A stretch of 64,000 nucleotides of DNA from Eutreptiella sp. 'Long Island Sound 2002' (Eukaryota; Euglenozoa; Euglenophyceae; Eutreptiales; Eutreptiaceae). A program made the translations under genes and the position numbers. Shown piece after piece: positions 54,815-64,000 of the stretch. The DNA lies in contig OZ038381.1 in the NCBI GenBank assembly GCA_964036045.1, positions 150,430,352-150,494,351 on the forward strand, in the 5' to 3' direction. Each line of letters starts with the position of its first letter. The stretch's first letter is position 1. The notes beneath the pieces were generated by a model. The model searched no databases. It was not told where the DNA came from and saw only the letters and a list, made by a program, of their open reading frames with translations.

Positions 54815-55612
54815 TCAGAGTTCCTGAGTGTCACACTCCGACAGTGGCATGTTATTAGAAGCAGGCCGCGCTGGAGCATCAGGACTCTGAGCCATGGGTT
54901 CACCTGAGCAAGTATGCTGCATGTGAAGCACAGGCTTTCCAACAGGGGAAGTTGGTTCTGAGGTTGACCCTAGGTCTGGGTCCTCCAGCAGAAGCCTGGC
55001 CAAGAAGGCACTGTGATTGAGTTCAACACAGCTGGGATCAACAGCAGGGATAGAGGTGGCGATTTCAGACAGTTGCTCGTCAGCATCCCTCTTCACAGCA
55101 GCAGGTTCCAGATCGCCATCAGGGGATTCACACCCTGTAAGTGTGGTAGATAGGTGCTCAGGAGATCGTTTTTTGAGATCACAAAGGGTCAAGCGACGAT
55201 TTTCGGCCATAAGCTCTTTCAGTAGCAGCTGATCCAGATCACACAGGGGTACAGGGTTGATGGATCCATCGACACTGGAAAAGAAACTGGCCCATTCAGA
55301 GGCCTGCATAGCTGTGTCTGAATCCTCAGGCACATAAACAGGACCGTCGGGGAGTTGCACTCTTCCCACCGTCATTTGGTCCAGCATTCGGCGCCAATAA
55401 GCGTGTTCACCTGAATAACCCCAGTCACGGGTGCACATGACAACCCTTCCTCCTTCATAAGCGATTTTGGTTAGAACCTTCGCGAGCAGGGAGAAGGGAG
55501 GGTTAGCATACGCTAGGCCCATTGCTTTCCAGAAGAAACGGAAATCGTTATTCACATGTTTCGAGCAATACAACTGCATGATGTGCTGTTGTTGGCTCGT
55601 GAACAATTTCAC
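54815..55612 (-). pseudogene. C adenine-methyltransferase-like domain and linker
   Basis: KLFTSQQQHIMQLYCS, FWKAMGLAYANPPFS (catalytic-type NPPF intact), LLAKVLTKI, a strand ending MCTRDWG, YWRRMLDQM, LPDGPVYVP and ASEWASFF. The order and NPPF match the Dam-type domain of DIRS-like elements, placed here between protease and RT of a gypsy element. The rest is an acidic linker. The reading frame is intact over the domain; the whole pol is not. Confidence 0.7.
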
Positions 55613-55738
55613 CTAGATCTCATCCAGGGGTACCTGAAGGGCCGCCAGTCCATGTTCAAGAACGTGACGGGCCGATTGGTAGTTTTCAGTACGATAGTTA
55701 GTCTTGGCTGCATAGCGCAGCCCAGACTCTTTTTGTCC

Positions 55739-56101
55739 TTACAGCTCCAAAGGTACGGAGAAGAGCCCACTGCCAAAGTCGCAGTGCAGGGAATAGGGGC
55801 GTTGGAGAGACAACATTTTTACCCGGGGGTTTCTTCGTAGGAAGTCGGTGCCAATGAGGATGTCAAAGGCGTCAGTGTCCAACACTCTGCAGTGTTGGGT
55901 CACTCTTTCGTCGCCAAGACAAAAAGTCACAAGGACAGCCCCCAAAGAAATGGTACTACCATCCCCTAGTCTTATCCCCACCGTCTTAGTGTTCCTGAAG
56001 GTCTTCAGCAGGCGCCGCGCCACTATAGAGAGTGTTGCGCCGGTGTCAAGCACTGCTCTAAAAAAATGATCCCCGCTTTTCACAGCGATCCAGAAAACCA
56101 A
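55739..56101 (-). pseudogene. C aspartic protease
   Basis: Retropepsin with AVLDTGATLSIVARR and FDILIGTDFLRRN at the expected distance of about 55 residues. Ends FSVPLEL at a stop; the methyltransferase-like domain follows in another frame after about 130 bp. Confidence 0.88.
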
Positions 56102-56376
56102 GTCCTCCTCTCCAGAGCCGCCCCCCTACCCCTCAGCAGAGAATTTCACATAAACCCATGCAGCCATGAGGGACTTAGCCATCCAGGCCAGTCGCCTCTT
56201 CTTGCAGTTAGACCCCTCAGGGGAGGAGTTATCCCCCTGTGGGCGCTTCTTGGGGTCAACATCGGCAGGAGAGGGAGAAATAGCGGGCGCCGATGAGCGT
56301 CTCTGGCAGTTGGGGTTTCCCCCCTTGCCACATCCCTTGCCTCCTTATCCCCATTCTGGGGAGTTCTGGGGGGTTT

Positions 56377-56841
56377 TTAAGCCTTCTGGCGATCAGCCCC
56401 CTGCCGTTTGTGTTTGTCACTCTCTCGTTTTTTTATGTGACATTCGTCCTCGTAGTGACGACGTTTGCCACAGTAACCACAGGTGATGGTACACCTGAAA
56501 TGGTCCTGATGGGTCACTGTTTTCCCATCTGTAGTGTGCTGCTGTCGTTTCAGTTGCAGCATACAACCACTGCGGTGGTCGCAGTCAGTGGCATGACAGG
56601 GTCCTCCCTTGTCATTGACAGATTTACAGTAGAGGAGTGGGGGTGTACCTGTTTCGGGTTTAACCTCATTCATGGCGCGCAGGTTACCCCCCCCCTTTAC
56701 CACCACCCTTGTTGGTGTTAGTGGGATTTTGAGGTCCCTTCCCTTCGCCACATTCAGGGGTAGGGGCGCCACCTCCACCCAGGTGTCTCTCGAGGATTTT
56801 ATCCATATGGGAGTCATTCTCCCTCTCAAGGGCCAGCTCAA
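56377..56841 (-). pseudogene. gag: C nucleocapsid part of gag (CCHC knuckle)
   Basis: TITCGYCGKRRHYEDECH: zinc knuckle CX2CX4HX4C at 56440-56481. Followed by a K/R-rich tail (KKRESDKHKRQ). Confidence 0.85.
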
Positions 56842-58317
56842 TCAGCAGGTCCACAAGGTCATCGTACGTGTGGGTTCCACTCTCTGAGGTGGTACGGCAA
56901 CCGTCCCACGTACGTGTAGGGATTTTACTCATGAGCCATAGGTGGGCTTCTGTGGCTCCATAGGAACCAAGGTTCATTCGTGAGAGCAGATACTCCGGGT
57001 CGCACACATATTCAGAGACTCGCGCAGCGGAAGGAAACTCAGGGAGCATAGGGAGCTGCTCAATCTCTGTGCGTACACTGAGGTCAGTTTCATAGACCGG
57101 GAAAGTGTTCTCCAGTCTTTGGAGAACCTCGGCCCATGTTGAACAGGTTTTCACAATCTGCTTCACCTCTTTTTGCAAAATGTTCTTTTTGCATGAGCGT
57201 TTCAAAAGGCAACATCTAGTGGCTACATCCACATGAGATTGGCCGGTAAGCAAAAGAAACTCGGCCAATTCCTCTGCCCATTCGGGCAGGTGTTTCGGGT
57301 CAAACTCTGGCAATTCCAGCTGGATGTTCGCCTGGGCAATTGTTTTGCCACTCTTCCCACCCCCTAGGGTTAGGCCTGAAGGGCAGGGAGGTACGCCAGC
57401 TAGGGGTGCCAGAGCTGTTAGCCCCTTTTTCTCAGTCTCTGTCGCGGGCACGTCCTGTAGCTCAGCTTTGGGGACTGTCCTGGTACGGGGATGAAAAGGG
57501 CTCGGGCAAGTGACTTTCGGTAGCAACCTGGACACCCTTGATCGTTTGAGATTTCAGCAAGCGTGCTGAATCCAGGAGAGGGTGAGGCCGGTGCTGGCTT
57601 GGGTAAGGGTTCAGTGATACCCAATTTTGCCTTGACAGCCTCAGACAGGGCTGTCACATCTCGATCCTTGGACCCAGACAGTAGTTTGGCCAGTAGTTCG
57701 GCCGTACGCTCGAGGGCACCATAAGTTGGCTCTGGGAGATGAGAATCCTCCACATAAGCTGGACACACCTCAGGGTTCCTGCTAGTGGTTGGCAGCTCTC
57801 GACGTAATGCTGGCCCTCTCGGTCGCCTGGCTAGAGACACAGTGTCGGCCAGGACCGTAGTTGGGCCGGAGTAAGGGTAGGAACCCATGTCCGTATGTGG
57901 TGGGGATCCCAAGGCTTTGAGTGGTTCCTCTCCATCCTCCCCTCGGACAGACTTGTAGTACTCTTCGTGTAGCAGGTACTCGTCCATTCTCCTTCTCAGT
58001 TCGTCCTGTTCCTCAGAGCCTCCAACTGCCGCAGACGAAGATGCAGGGCAGGCTGAACGGGAGATGGAGACAGCAACTCTTCGGCGAACGCGCTGCAGGT
58101 TGTCACCACGGGCCGCTAAGGCCTCTGTGGTTAAGGGTATTGGTATTTCTCTGGGCGCTTCTTGTTCCGCGCTTCTGTGAAGTGGATCTTCTTGAGACCC
58201 AGATGCAACTCTGAGCTTGGGCTCACTCATTGAGATGCGCCCACTGCTGCCCAGTTGTACTTGTACACTCCGAATTAGCCAAGTGCTGGCGGACAGTAAT
58301 ACTGATGGGGTGGACAT
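56684..58317 (-). pseudogene. gag: C gag, N-terminal and capsid part
   Basis: Start ATG 58317 (MSTPSVLLS), or 58228 (MSEPKLRVAS), about 65 bp after the PBS. First frame to about 57490; capsid-like part in the frame 57535-56684 (LPEFDPKHLPEWAEELAEFLLLTGQSH…). This part corresponds to A1 LPAFTGKDLSEFAENFGRFL. One frame change joins the two. Confidence 0.8.
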
Positions 58318-58380
58318 TTTGTTTGCTGGGTTTTTACTTGTGTACTTCTCAGAGTCGGTTCAAAAGGTTCTCAAGGGTTG

Positions 58381-58392
58381 CCTCTGCTACCA
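58381..58392 (-). promoter_or_regulatory. C primer-binding site (initiator tRNA-Met)
   Basis: Minus strand TGGTAGCAGAGG; the first T is shared with the LTR end CTTTCT, as in A1. Confidence 0.88.
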
Positions 58393-59101
58393 GAAAGATG
58401 TCCTTGATTAGTGCCCTAATAGTTTTGATGAAATCCTGCAGGTTTTGGTGTTGGAAAACAGAGCCAAAGCAGCAAGTAGAGCAAGAAAAAGATGCGGATC
58501 GAATCATTGAATAGTTTTGAAATCGAGTGTATCAGAGAAGGGCTGCAGATAGACAAAACAGGCATACGTACAAAGATTCAATCACAAATGGATAAAACAA
58601 ATGATTTTATGTAAAAACTCGCATGACTCTTGCCTCCAAATTAGCATCAAGCACCTCAAGTGCACTCTTTCGGATGTAATGGTGTTGGTTAGGAATGTGG
58701 GGCGAAGTCGTTAGGCCAGACACAGAATATGACTTGGCCAAGCAACTGAATTCAGAAACAGTTAAAACGTAGAACCACAATAAGTGGTAGAATCAGTTGA
58801 GTATAGGGGTCTTGAGGTGGGGGACCACTAGGCTTAACGTCCAAGGCCTTAGGCATGAAATGCCTACTTTATTTCGGTATAACCTCCATGAAGGAAGATA
58901 CCTCCGCTCAGTTGAGTGGTGGGGGTGAACTTCATGGGGGGCTAGAGTAATCACCCTAGTTACTATGAGAACGTGCACTTCCAACTTCAAAAGAGAGAGA
59001 AAAATGCTGAAGTAGGTCCGAGCATCAACAAAAGGGCTTTAGGGGGGGCTTGGCCTGGATCAAGACCTCCAAGAAAGACATGGCAGTGAGTCTTTTTTAC
59101 T
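58392..59101 (-). repeat. 5' LTR of C (710 bp)
   Basis: Starts AGTAAAAAAGACTCAC (59101) and ends CTTTCT (58392). Its first 470 bp match 41518-41987. Confidence 0.88.
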
Positions 59102-59418
59102 TTACCCTAACACATTACCCCTAAGGGATCATTATATGACCCTATATATGGGACTATTGTGTATTGTATTCCATTTCCTTGTTAGGAACATAGGATGTGG
59201 GATAGATAAGGCAATCTTGGATCTTTTATAGTTATATGAATCAGTGGATGATAGGGTGGATTTTACATATGTGCATATCAGGTATTTCAATAGCTATGTG
59301 TATCATATCTGATTGCAGGATACTAAACAGCTTTCACAATCATCATGTCTTCTATGCCAAGCAATGTTGCTGCCCATGCCACTGCGACCTCTGCTCCTGA
59401 CCCCTCGGTCCGGGTTCA
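59102..59418 (+). repeat. 3' LTR of element D
   Basis: Matches 40543-40855 (CCCCTAAGGGATCATTATAT…) and ends GGGTTCA. It lies directly against the 5' LTR of C, so element C occupies the interior of D. Confidence 0.75.
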
Positions 59419-60268
59419 CCATGACAAGCGTACACACGAACAATGGAAAAAGAATTTTGCTTTCGGAAAAAAAGGGTTCCAAAAATTTCTTTTTTGGGCG
59501 GTCCAATGTTCGGATTCTGGCTCCACGCGCCAGTTCAGCTGGAACACACGTCAGCATCGCGTCCAGCTTGAAGAAAAATGGTCATGGATCCGGTCGGATT
59601 GTCTCAGGGTGCCCAAAATACGGAGATATGAGAAAAACATGTTCTAGTAGAAATAATAACATTTGTTACTAAAAACAGCACAAGCGAAAAACTGAAATCT
59701 CGAAACTGAGGGACCCTGGAGGGAAACCGACCTCGCGAATGCAAGGACGACAGCTATCGGGTGGCTGCGGATTCAGACGAAAGGCGAAACAGGGCCGGTG
59801 GGAACGAGTTCTAAAAATGGAAATTTTGCTGCTTAGAATAGAACACGTGTCCAAAAAATAGAACTTGGTGTGCTCGAAATACAAATGGCACCCAGGGAGG
59901 GATTTAGCACAACCGTTGGTCCCCATCGTGTCCGGCAACCTCCAAATAGGTCCCATCGCTTCAAAAAATGGCGAAATCAAAGCAACAGGGCAAAGTTGGT
60001 GCGGAGATCAAAACAAAAAAATATCAACTTGATATCGCCGTAGACTCTGGAATTCCAACCCAGAACTCCACGAACGATCCCATATAGCGGAAGGGTCGCT
60101 CCCGCCAATGCACTTACCAAAGGCTCCACCCGGAAAAAAAATAGGAAATGATGAGGGGTTCTTGAGAACCATGGTTCGGTGGGAATCCCCTGAGCCAGCG
60201 GTGACCGATTGCGCAAACAAAAAGATATGAACCCAACCCAAGACTGATCTTGGTTCCAAATGCTCGTC
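59419..60268. other. Unassigned region, probably 3' part of B2
   Basis: No repeat boundary or ORF recognised. By position it would be the 3' non-coding region of fragment B2 (minus strand), but it does not visibly match B1 34518-34948. Confidence 0.35.
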
Positions 60269-61057
60269 TCACGTAAATGTAGTTGGGGTGGGGGGTACTT
60301 GAGAGGTTCCGACCCCTGGCACGTGCATCCCTGCAGCAAAGAAAGGAAATGCAAGTATGTGAATGCACTTAAATATGCATAAGGAGTGATGGCCTCTATC
60401 TCGTTCGCCCATGACCAAGGGAACCGGCACATCCTTGACATCCAACTTGATTTTCTTGGCCTTGAGGTAGTTCAACCACACAGAGGTGTACCGCGGCAAA
60501 AAGCTGCTTGGAGGCTCCCACAAGTCCCTCAATGCAGCACAGCCCTTCCGTCGGACCTTGTATAGCCGTTGCCCCGATGTGGACGGATCACGCTTGTCGT
60601 AGTAGATTTGCTCGTCGGTGTACTTGTCCTCCTCCCCGTCGTTGTCAGAGTTGAAGGCGTCCGCGGTGAACTCAAAGGTGATGGCACCGCTATGGGGATC
60701 CGGTTCCCGCGGGAGCAACTGGGTGTGATCCTGCTCTACAGTTTTGTTGTTCCCCACTTTGATCATATACAAATCTTGCCCGGTTTTCCGCAATATGACA
60801 CCCGGTATGTAGCAGAACTGCTGCCGGTGTCGGGACAGGATGTCCTTGTGGTGCCGCTCCACCCACACGGTGTACTTGAGCCGATATTTGTGAGCTTCCC
60901 CGGATTGGAAGTACTCGGCCCTCTTCGCATGTTCCGCCACCATAGCATCACACTGTTTCTTCGCCATGACGTCGGCTTCGGACATCATGGCATTGGCCTC
61001 CCTTGCCACACTACCATGGTTCATCCACGGGAGCGCACGTAAAACTCGATCCCGCAA
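60269..61057 (-). pseudogene. B2: integrase C-terminus and chromodomain of a B-type gypsy element
   Basis: Open frame of 262 codons, closely similar to B1 33900-34517: RDRVLRALPWMNHGSVARE, VWVERHHKDILSRHRQQFCYIPGV, GQDLYMIKVGNNKTVEQDHTQL. The chromodomain is RLYKVRRKGCAALRDLWEPPSSFLPRYTSVWLNYLK (B1 has RWKG…DSWEPP). The C-terminus runs on past the B1 stop by about 50 codons. The 5' side is cut by A2 at 61057, so only the last part of pol remains. Confidence 0.85.
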
Positions 61058-61843
61058 GAAAGTTTTATAGTGATTTCAACACTGTGTTTGTGCCTCTCCT
61101 GCTGCTTGCTGCTGGTGTAGGGTTTCCTGCTGCTTGTTTTATGATGAGTAAAATGTTTTATTTGTTGAACAACAATCAATCCGGGATAGCCCAAGCCAGA
61201 GATAAGCAAGTAGAAGAGAATCAGGATCATAGCATGAAGGGCTGCAGTGTAAACAGTGAAAGATGAAAGGATATTCACAGAAACTGCAACCCAGGGCACT
61301 TCGGATTGCATATTCACAAAGATACCTGAAATGTTTTGGAAAAAGAGTTGGAAAATTGCCCCATGGTCACTCAATCTCCATAGTGCCATCTCAGGAGATG
61401 TGCACTCTTTGTTTTGGGTCCCATATGTGCTGAGGTGGCAGGGCATGTGGCGATGAGGTCACTGCCATGTCACATGGGATCTTCCTACTTAGCTAGGCTG
61501 ACCGGGAATTGAACCCAGGACCTCTCAAAAAGAGGTGCCCAGCCCCGTAGGGTGCATACCACTAGGACAGCTAAGAATTCATGAGAAAACATAGATGAAT
61601 TCATAGGCTCTGCCCTGGATATGTCAGTTCTCAGTCAACCCAGGAAAAGATGAATTGCCTCACCTTGATAGGGGATTAAGGGGTCCACTCCATATCCTGA
61701 TTTAGTGTTTGGTTCCATAGGTCAAAATGTGTTATCACCACTTTTGGTTGGGCCAATACTAAGATAGAAATGCCTGTGTGCTCAGTGCATCTCTAATAAA
61801 GTAGAGTATGCCTCCAAGCATTGGAAAAGCACTTTTTCTTACT
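61058..61843 (-). repeat. 3' LTR of A2 (786 bp)
   Basis: Starts AGTAAGAAAAAGTGC at 61843 and ends ACTTTCT at 61058. Same family as the A1 LTRs. Confidence 0.9.
61496..61573 (-). promoter_or_regulatory. tRNA-like sequence in A2 LTR
   Basis: Minus strand: D-arm, anticodon-type arm ACCTC-TTTTTGA-GAGGT, and T-arm with GGGTTCAATTCCC. Third example of the fold seen in A1. Confidence 0.6.
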
Positions 61844-61850
61844 CCCCCCC
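61844..61850 (-). promoter_or_regulatory. A2 polypurine tract
   Basis: GGGGGGG before the LTR start, preceded by ACA as in A1. Confidence 0.82.
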
Positions 61851-62968
61851 TGTGCTGTGGTGGCCACCACTGTCGCACTTTCAGGAAAAAGGGATTTTTT
61901 CTTGGCCTTTCCTTGGTTTCCACATCTACTTTAAAATACCTATAGTTTCCCTCACACAGAAAAATGGACGCTCACCATGGCTGGCGCCTTTTTGCTGCTT
62001 TGTTTGTGACATTTCCTACAGAAAGCTCAGCGCTCATGGCGCTGCCGGGGTTCCTGTAGCTTGGTGGGGTTAATTTGGGAGCATGCCAAAACATGTGTAT
62101 GTGCATCCCTCCCTCCAAGACGCAGCGCGACATAAACCCAACGCCAGACACAATATACACAGTCGCATGGGTTCTCGTAAACCTGCTGGCGACCTGTGAC
62201 CTGTCTCAGGGCAAAGGGAGTCGTTAAAAAAATTAAATTGCCCCTTGATGCAGTCTTCGGTTCTGCTCAGTCTCTCGAGGCTGCTGCGTTTCGGCCCAAA
62301 CACGGCCTACTCAGCGAGGCTGCGCGTAGGTATCTGTACAGACAGGAATGGGAGAGTTATGGACGAATCGACGCAAACGCGAAGCGACAACACCTAAGTC
62401 CGTCAAATGACGGCCTAGAATTTTTCTAAGACAACACACCTGAGCAGAATCCAATTCTGCATCAGAAGCACATTTTTATAAAAATTGTAGTCATCTCTCG
62501 ATTTTTTAAATCATGAAATTCCTATGCATAAAAAGGCGGCGCGCAGGAGCGGCTCCTAGCGAAGCGCCGGAAAATACAGAAATAATGGGATTAGAAACGT
62601 ATGTCTCACGTAGACTGGAAAATAACGAGACACACATTAATAAATAAACAGACAGATTCCACCCACACTGACAGTAAAAATCAAAAATCCAAGAATTCGA
62701 AAATCAACGAAAAGACTTCAATGAATCAGGTATAAAACTCAGGTGTGCTCGTCTCGTATGCAGCATACACATTGCTCGTCTTGTGTCTCCGTGAACGAGT
62801 CTTGTAGCAGCGCTAACAAACGATAGAGGGCTAGATTAGAAAGATTGCAGATGATTAGAGGTCAGATCAGGGTGATTAGACATACACACAAGTGCATAGC
62901 GACGTTTTTCGCTTGCGCCTCGTTTCACGTTCCCACTTGCTCTCTCTCTCCAGCGGCAGGTAAGGCAG

Positions 62969-63316
62969 GTAAGCCCAGGTGGGGCCACCCCCTGGTAGAG
63001 TCCGTGATTGTGGGTAAGATTAGGCAACAAGACCGAGATTGGCTCAGGTTGTTCACAAACTCGTGCATGCTCGTGCATTCACACACGCATTAAAGGGTAG
63101 GCCACGCGAAATGCGCACGCTAAACCTTGTTTAGGTTACCCAGGGGCTCCTCGGTACGTTCTTTAAGAGAACCCGAGGAGTCTCTTAACACTTGCTTGCT
63201 TGACAGGGCGTGTTTGAGGACAGTGTATTATAGGTCACACTGAGAAGCGTATAATACGTGGAGTGTGGCTTGGTTCCTCAGCCTCAAAAACCCCTTCATT
63301 CGCCTTTGTCTTACAG
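62969..63316 (+). other. Candidate antisense intron in A2 3' region
   Basis: Two consensus donors CAG|GTAAGG (62960) and CAG|GTAAGC (62969), and an acceptor CCTTTGTCTTACAG|GTGGG (63316). The structured block lies inside. Confidence 0.42.
63143..63269. ncRNA. Conserved structured block in A2 3' region
   Basis: Hairpin 63143-63184 (CTCCTCGG with CCGAGGAG) followed by interleaved repeats 63225-63269: GTATTATA with TATAATAC and GTCACACT with AGTGTGGC (one G-T wobble). Confidence 0.65.
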
Positions 63317-64000
63317 GTGGGTAGGTAGGGTGATTCGTGCAGCAGCATACCATTTTTTTCTAGCCCTGCTAAACAAGGGCGCTGATCACACGAACAATTG
63401 ACTGCACCTCCGCCAGGAGTGGCGAGGGCAGTTCGACTCCATCGACATCCATGCTGTGCACGCAACAAGAGCACCTCTTCCCTCCAAGCCCTAGCAGGGG
63501 AAATGCGTTGTGGCGTCCCCTGTTAGGCCACAGCTGCTTAGCAGCGCTGTGTTCTCTTGTCTTCTTCACAGGAGGGTCATTGGGACTCACGACTTGACCT
63601 CCAACAACACCCAGTAGAGCGTGAGTGTAGGAGTGGTAATCCCGAGTGGGGGCTTGAGCCAGTTGCAGAAGTGCTCGCCCACCAGGATGGTGCCACTGTA
63701 CGTAGGGTGTGTAGTGTAGTGGTGTCTCCTGTCCCGCGTGCTTTTCCTCGTGGGCAGGCGAGTGCGTTAGCTTTTGGCCTTTAGCAAAAATGGGCGTTTT
63801 TTATGCCCTTAGCACACCTGGCCACCCCTCCCCTCTAGTAGGTAGGGCTTTTGCCATCTTCCCCCAAGGATAGGCGCCAGCACAGACATTGGGCGCCATA
63901 GGAGTGGTACCAGTACCTGACTAGGACCTTCGGTCCGACATCAGCGAAGCCCGGTCTCCGGGAGCCACGCCCGGGAGAGAAGTGAGACACACACAGACAT

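Larger units (their letters stand above)
41518..59101 (-). mobile_element. Ty3/gypsy chromovirus-like retrotransposon C
   Basis: Minus-strand element related to A1: same AGTAAG…CTTTCT LTR ends, PBS, PPT, gene order and 3' region. 5' LTR 58392-59101; 3' LTR truncated to 41518-41987. Internal region interrupted by X2 (45536-52008). Coding is broken by stops, several of which replace Glu or Arg codons seen in A1. It sits between the two LTRs of element D. Confidence 0.9.
61058..64000 (-). mobile_element. Gypsy element A2 (A1 family), 3' end only in window
   Basis: 3' LTR 61058-61843, PPT, and a 3' non-coding region homologous to A1 18330-20360, continuing past the window end. It is inserted into the pol gene of B2. 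The coding part, if any, lies to the right of the window. Confidence 0.88.
61851..64000 (-). other. A2 3' non-coding region
   Basis: Homologous to the A1 and C 3' regions; contains the structured block 63143-63269 and splice-like sites on the plus strand. No convincing ORF. Confidence 0.75.

Overview
The window is a stack of nested transposable elements from a eukaryotic nuclear genome. Evidence for this is Ty3/gypsy retrotransposons with chromodomains, primer-binding sites matching initiator tRNA-Met, a LINE-like family, and short GT-AG introns. No rRNA, canonical tRNA gene, bacterial operon or intact single-copy gene was recognised. GC content switches at element boundaries: the LINE-like copies are very GC- and G-rich, while LTRs and 3' regions are AT-richer. 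A repeat-rich alga or other protist is the most natural guess, but the lineage cannot be fixed from this sequence.

Layout, left to right. Bases 1-3085 and 21168-about 23624 are one GC-rich LINE-like element (X1), split by a gypsy element (A1, 3086-21167; target duplication (C)CCTCC). The 5' LTR of A1 is itself split by a 6,860-bp DNA transposon (TIR-1, 3190-10049) with 23-bp perfect terminal inverted repeats and a 5-bp duplication AAAAG. TIR-1 has two minus-strand genes and ten copies of a 20-24-bp palindrome, one of them in the middle of each of its three introns. Gypsy element B1 (24144-37316) has two LTRs of exactly 2,357 bp, a TGGC duplication, and sits in sequence that looks like a minus-strand exon. 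From 40543 there is a fragmentary LTR element D (LTR, PBS, gag start). It is followed by minus-strand gypsy element C (41518-59101), which carries a second LINE-like copy (X2, 45536-52008, 13-15-bp target duplication), and then by the second D LTR (59102-59418). The right end holds a minus-strand fragment related to B1 (B2, 60269-61057) interrupted by a second minus-strand A-type element (A2, 61058 to the window end).

A1, B1 and C carry gag with a zinc knuckle, protease, reverse transcriptase, RNase H, integrase and a C-terminal chromodomain, and all are broken by stops and frameshifts. All three also have, between protease and RT, a domain resembling the Dam-type adenine methyltransferase known from DIRS-like retroelements. 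The catalytic motif is intact in C, degraded in A1 and lost in B1. The 2-2.8-kb 3' non-coding regions of A1, C and A2 share a structured block of about 125 bp: a hairpin plus two interleaved inverted repeats. Its stems change compensatorily between copies, and it lies between conserved donor-like and acceptor-like splice sites on the strand opposite to the retroelement genes.

Most promising leads: the palindrome-in-every-intron DNA transposon, the covarying structured block in the gypsy 3' regions, the methyltransferase-like pol domain, and the unusual gene order of the LINE-like family.
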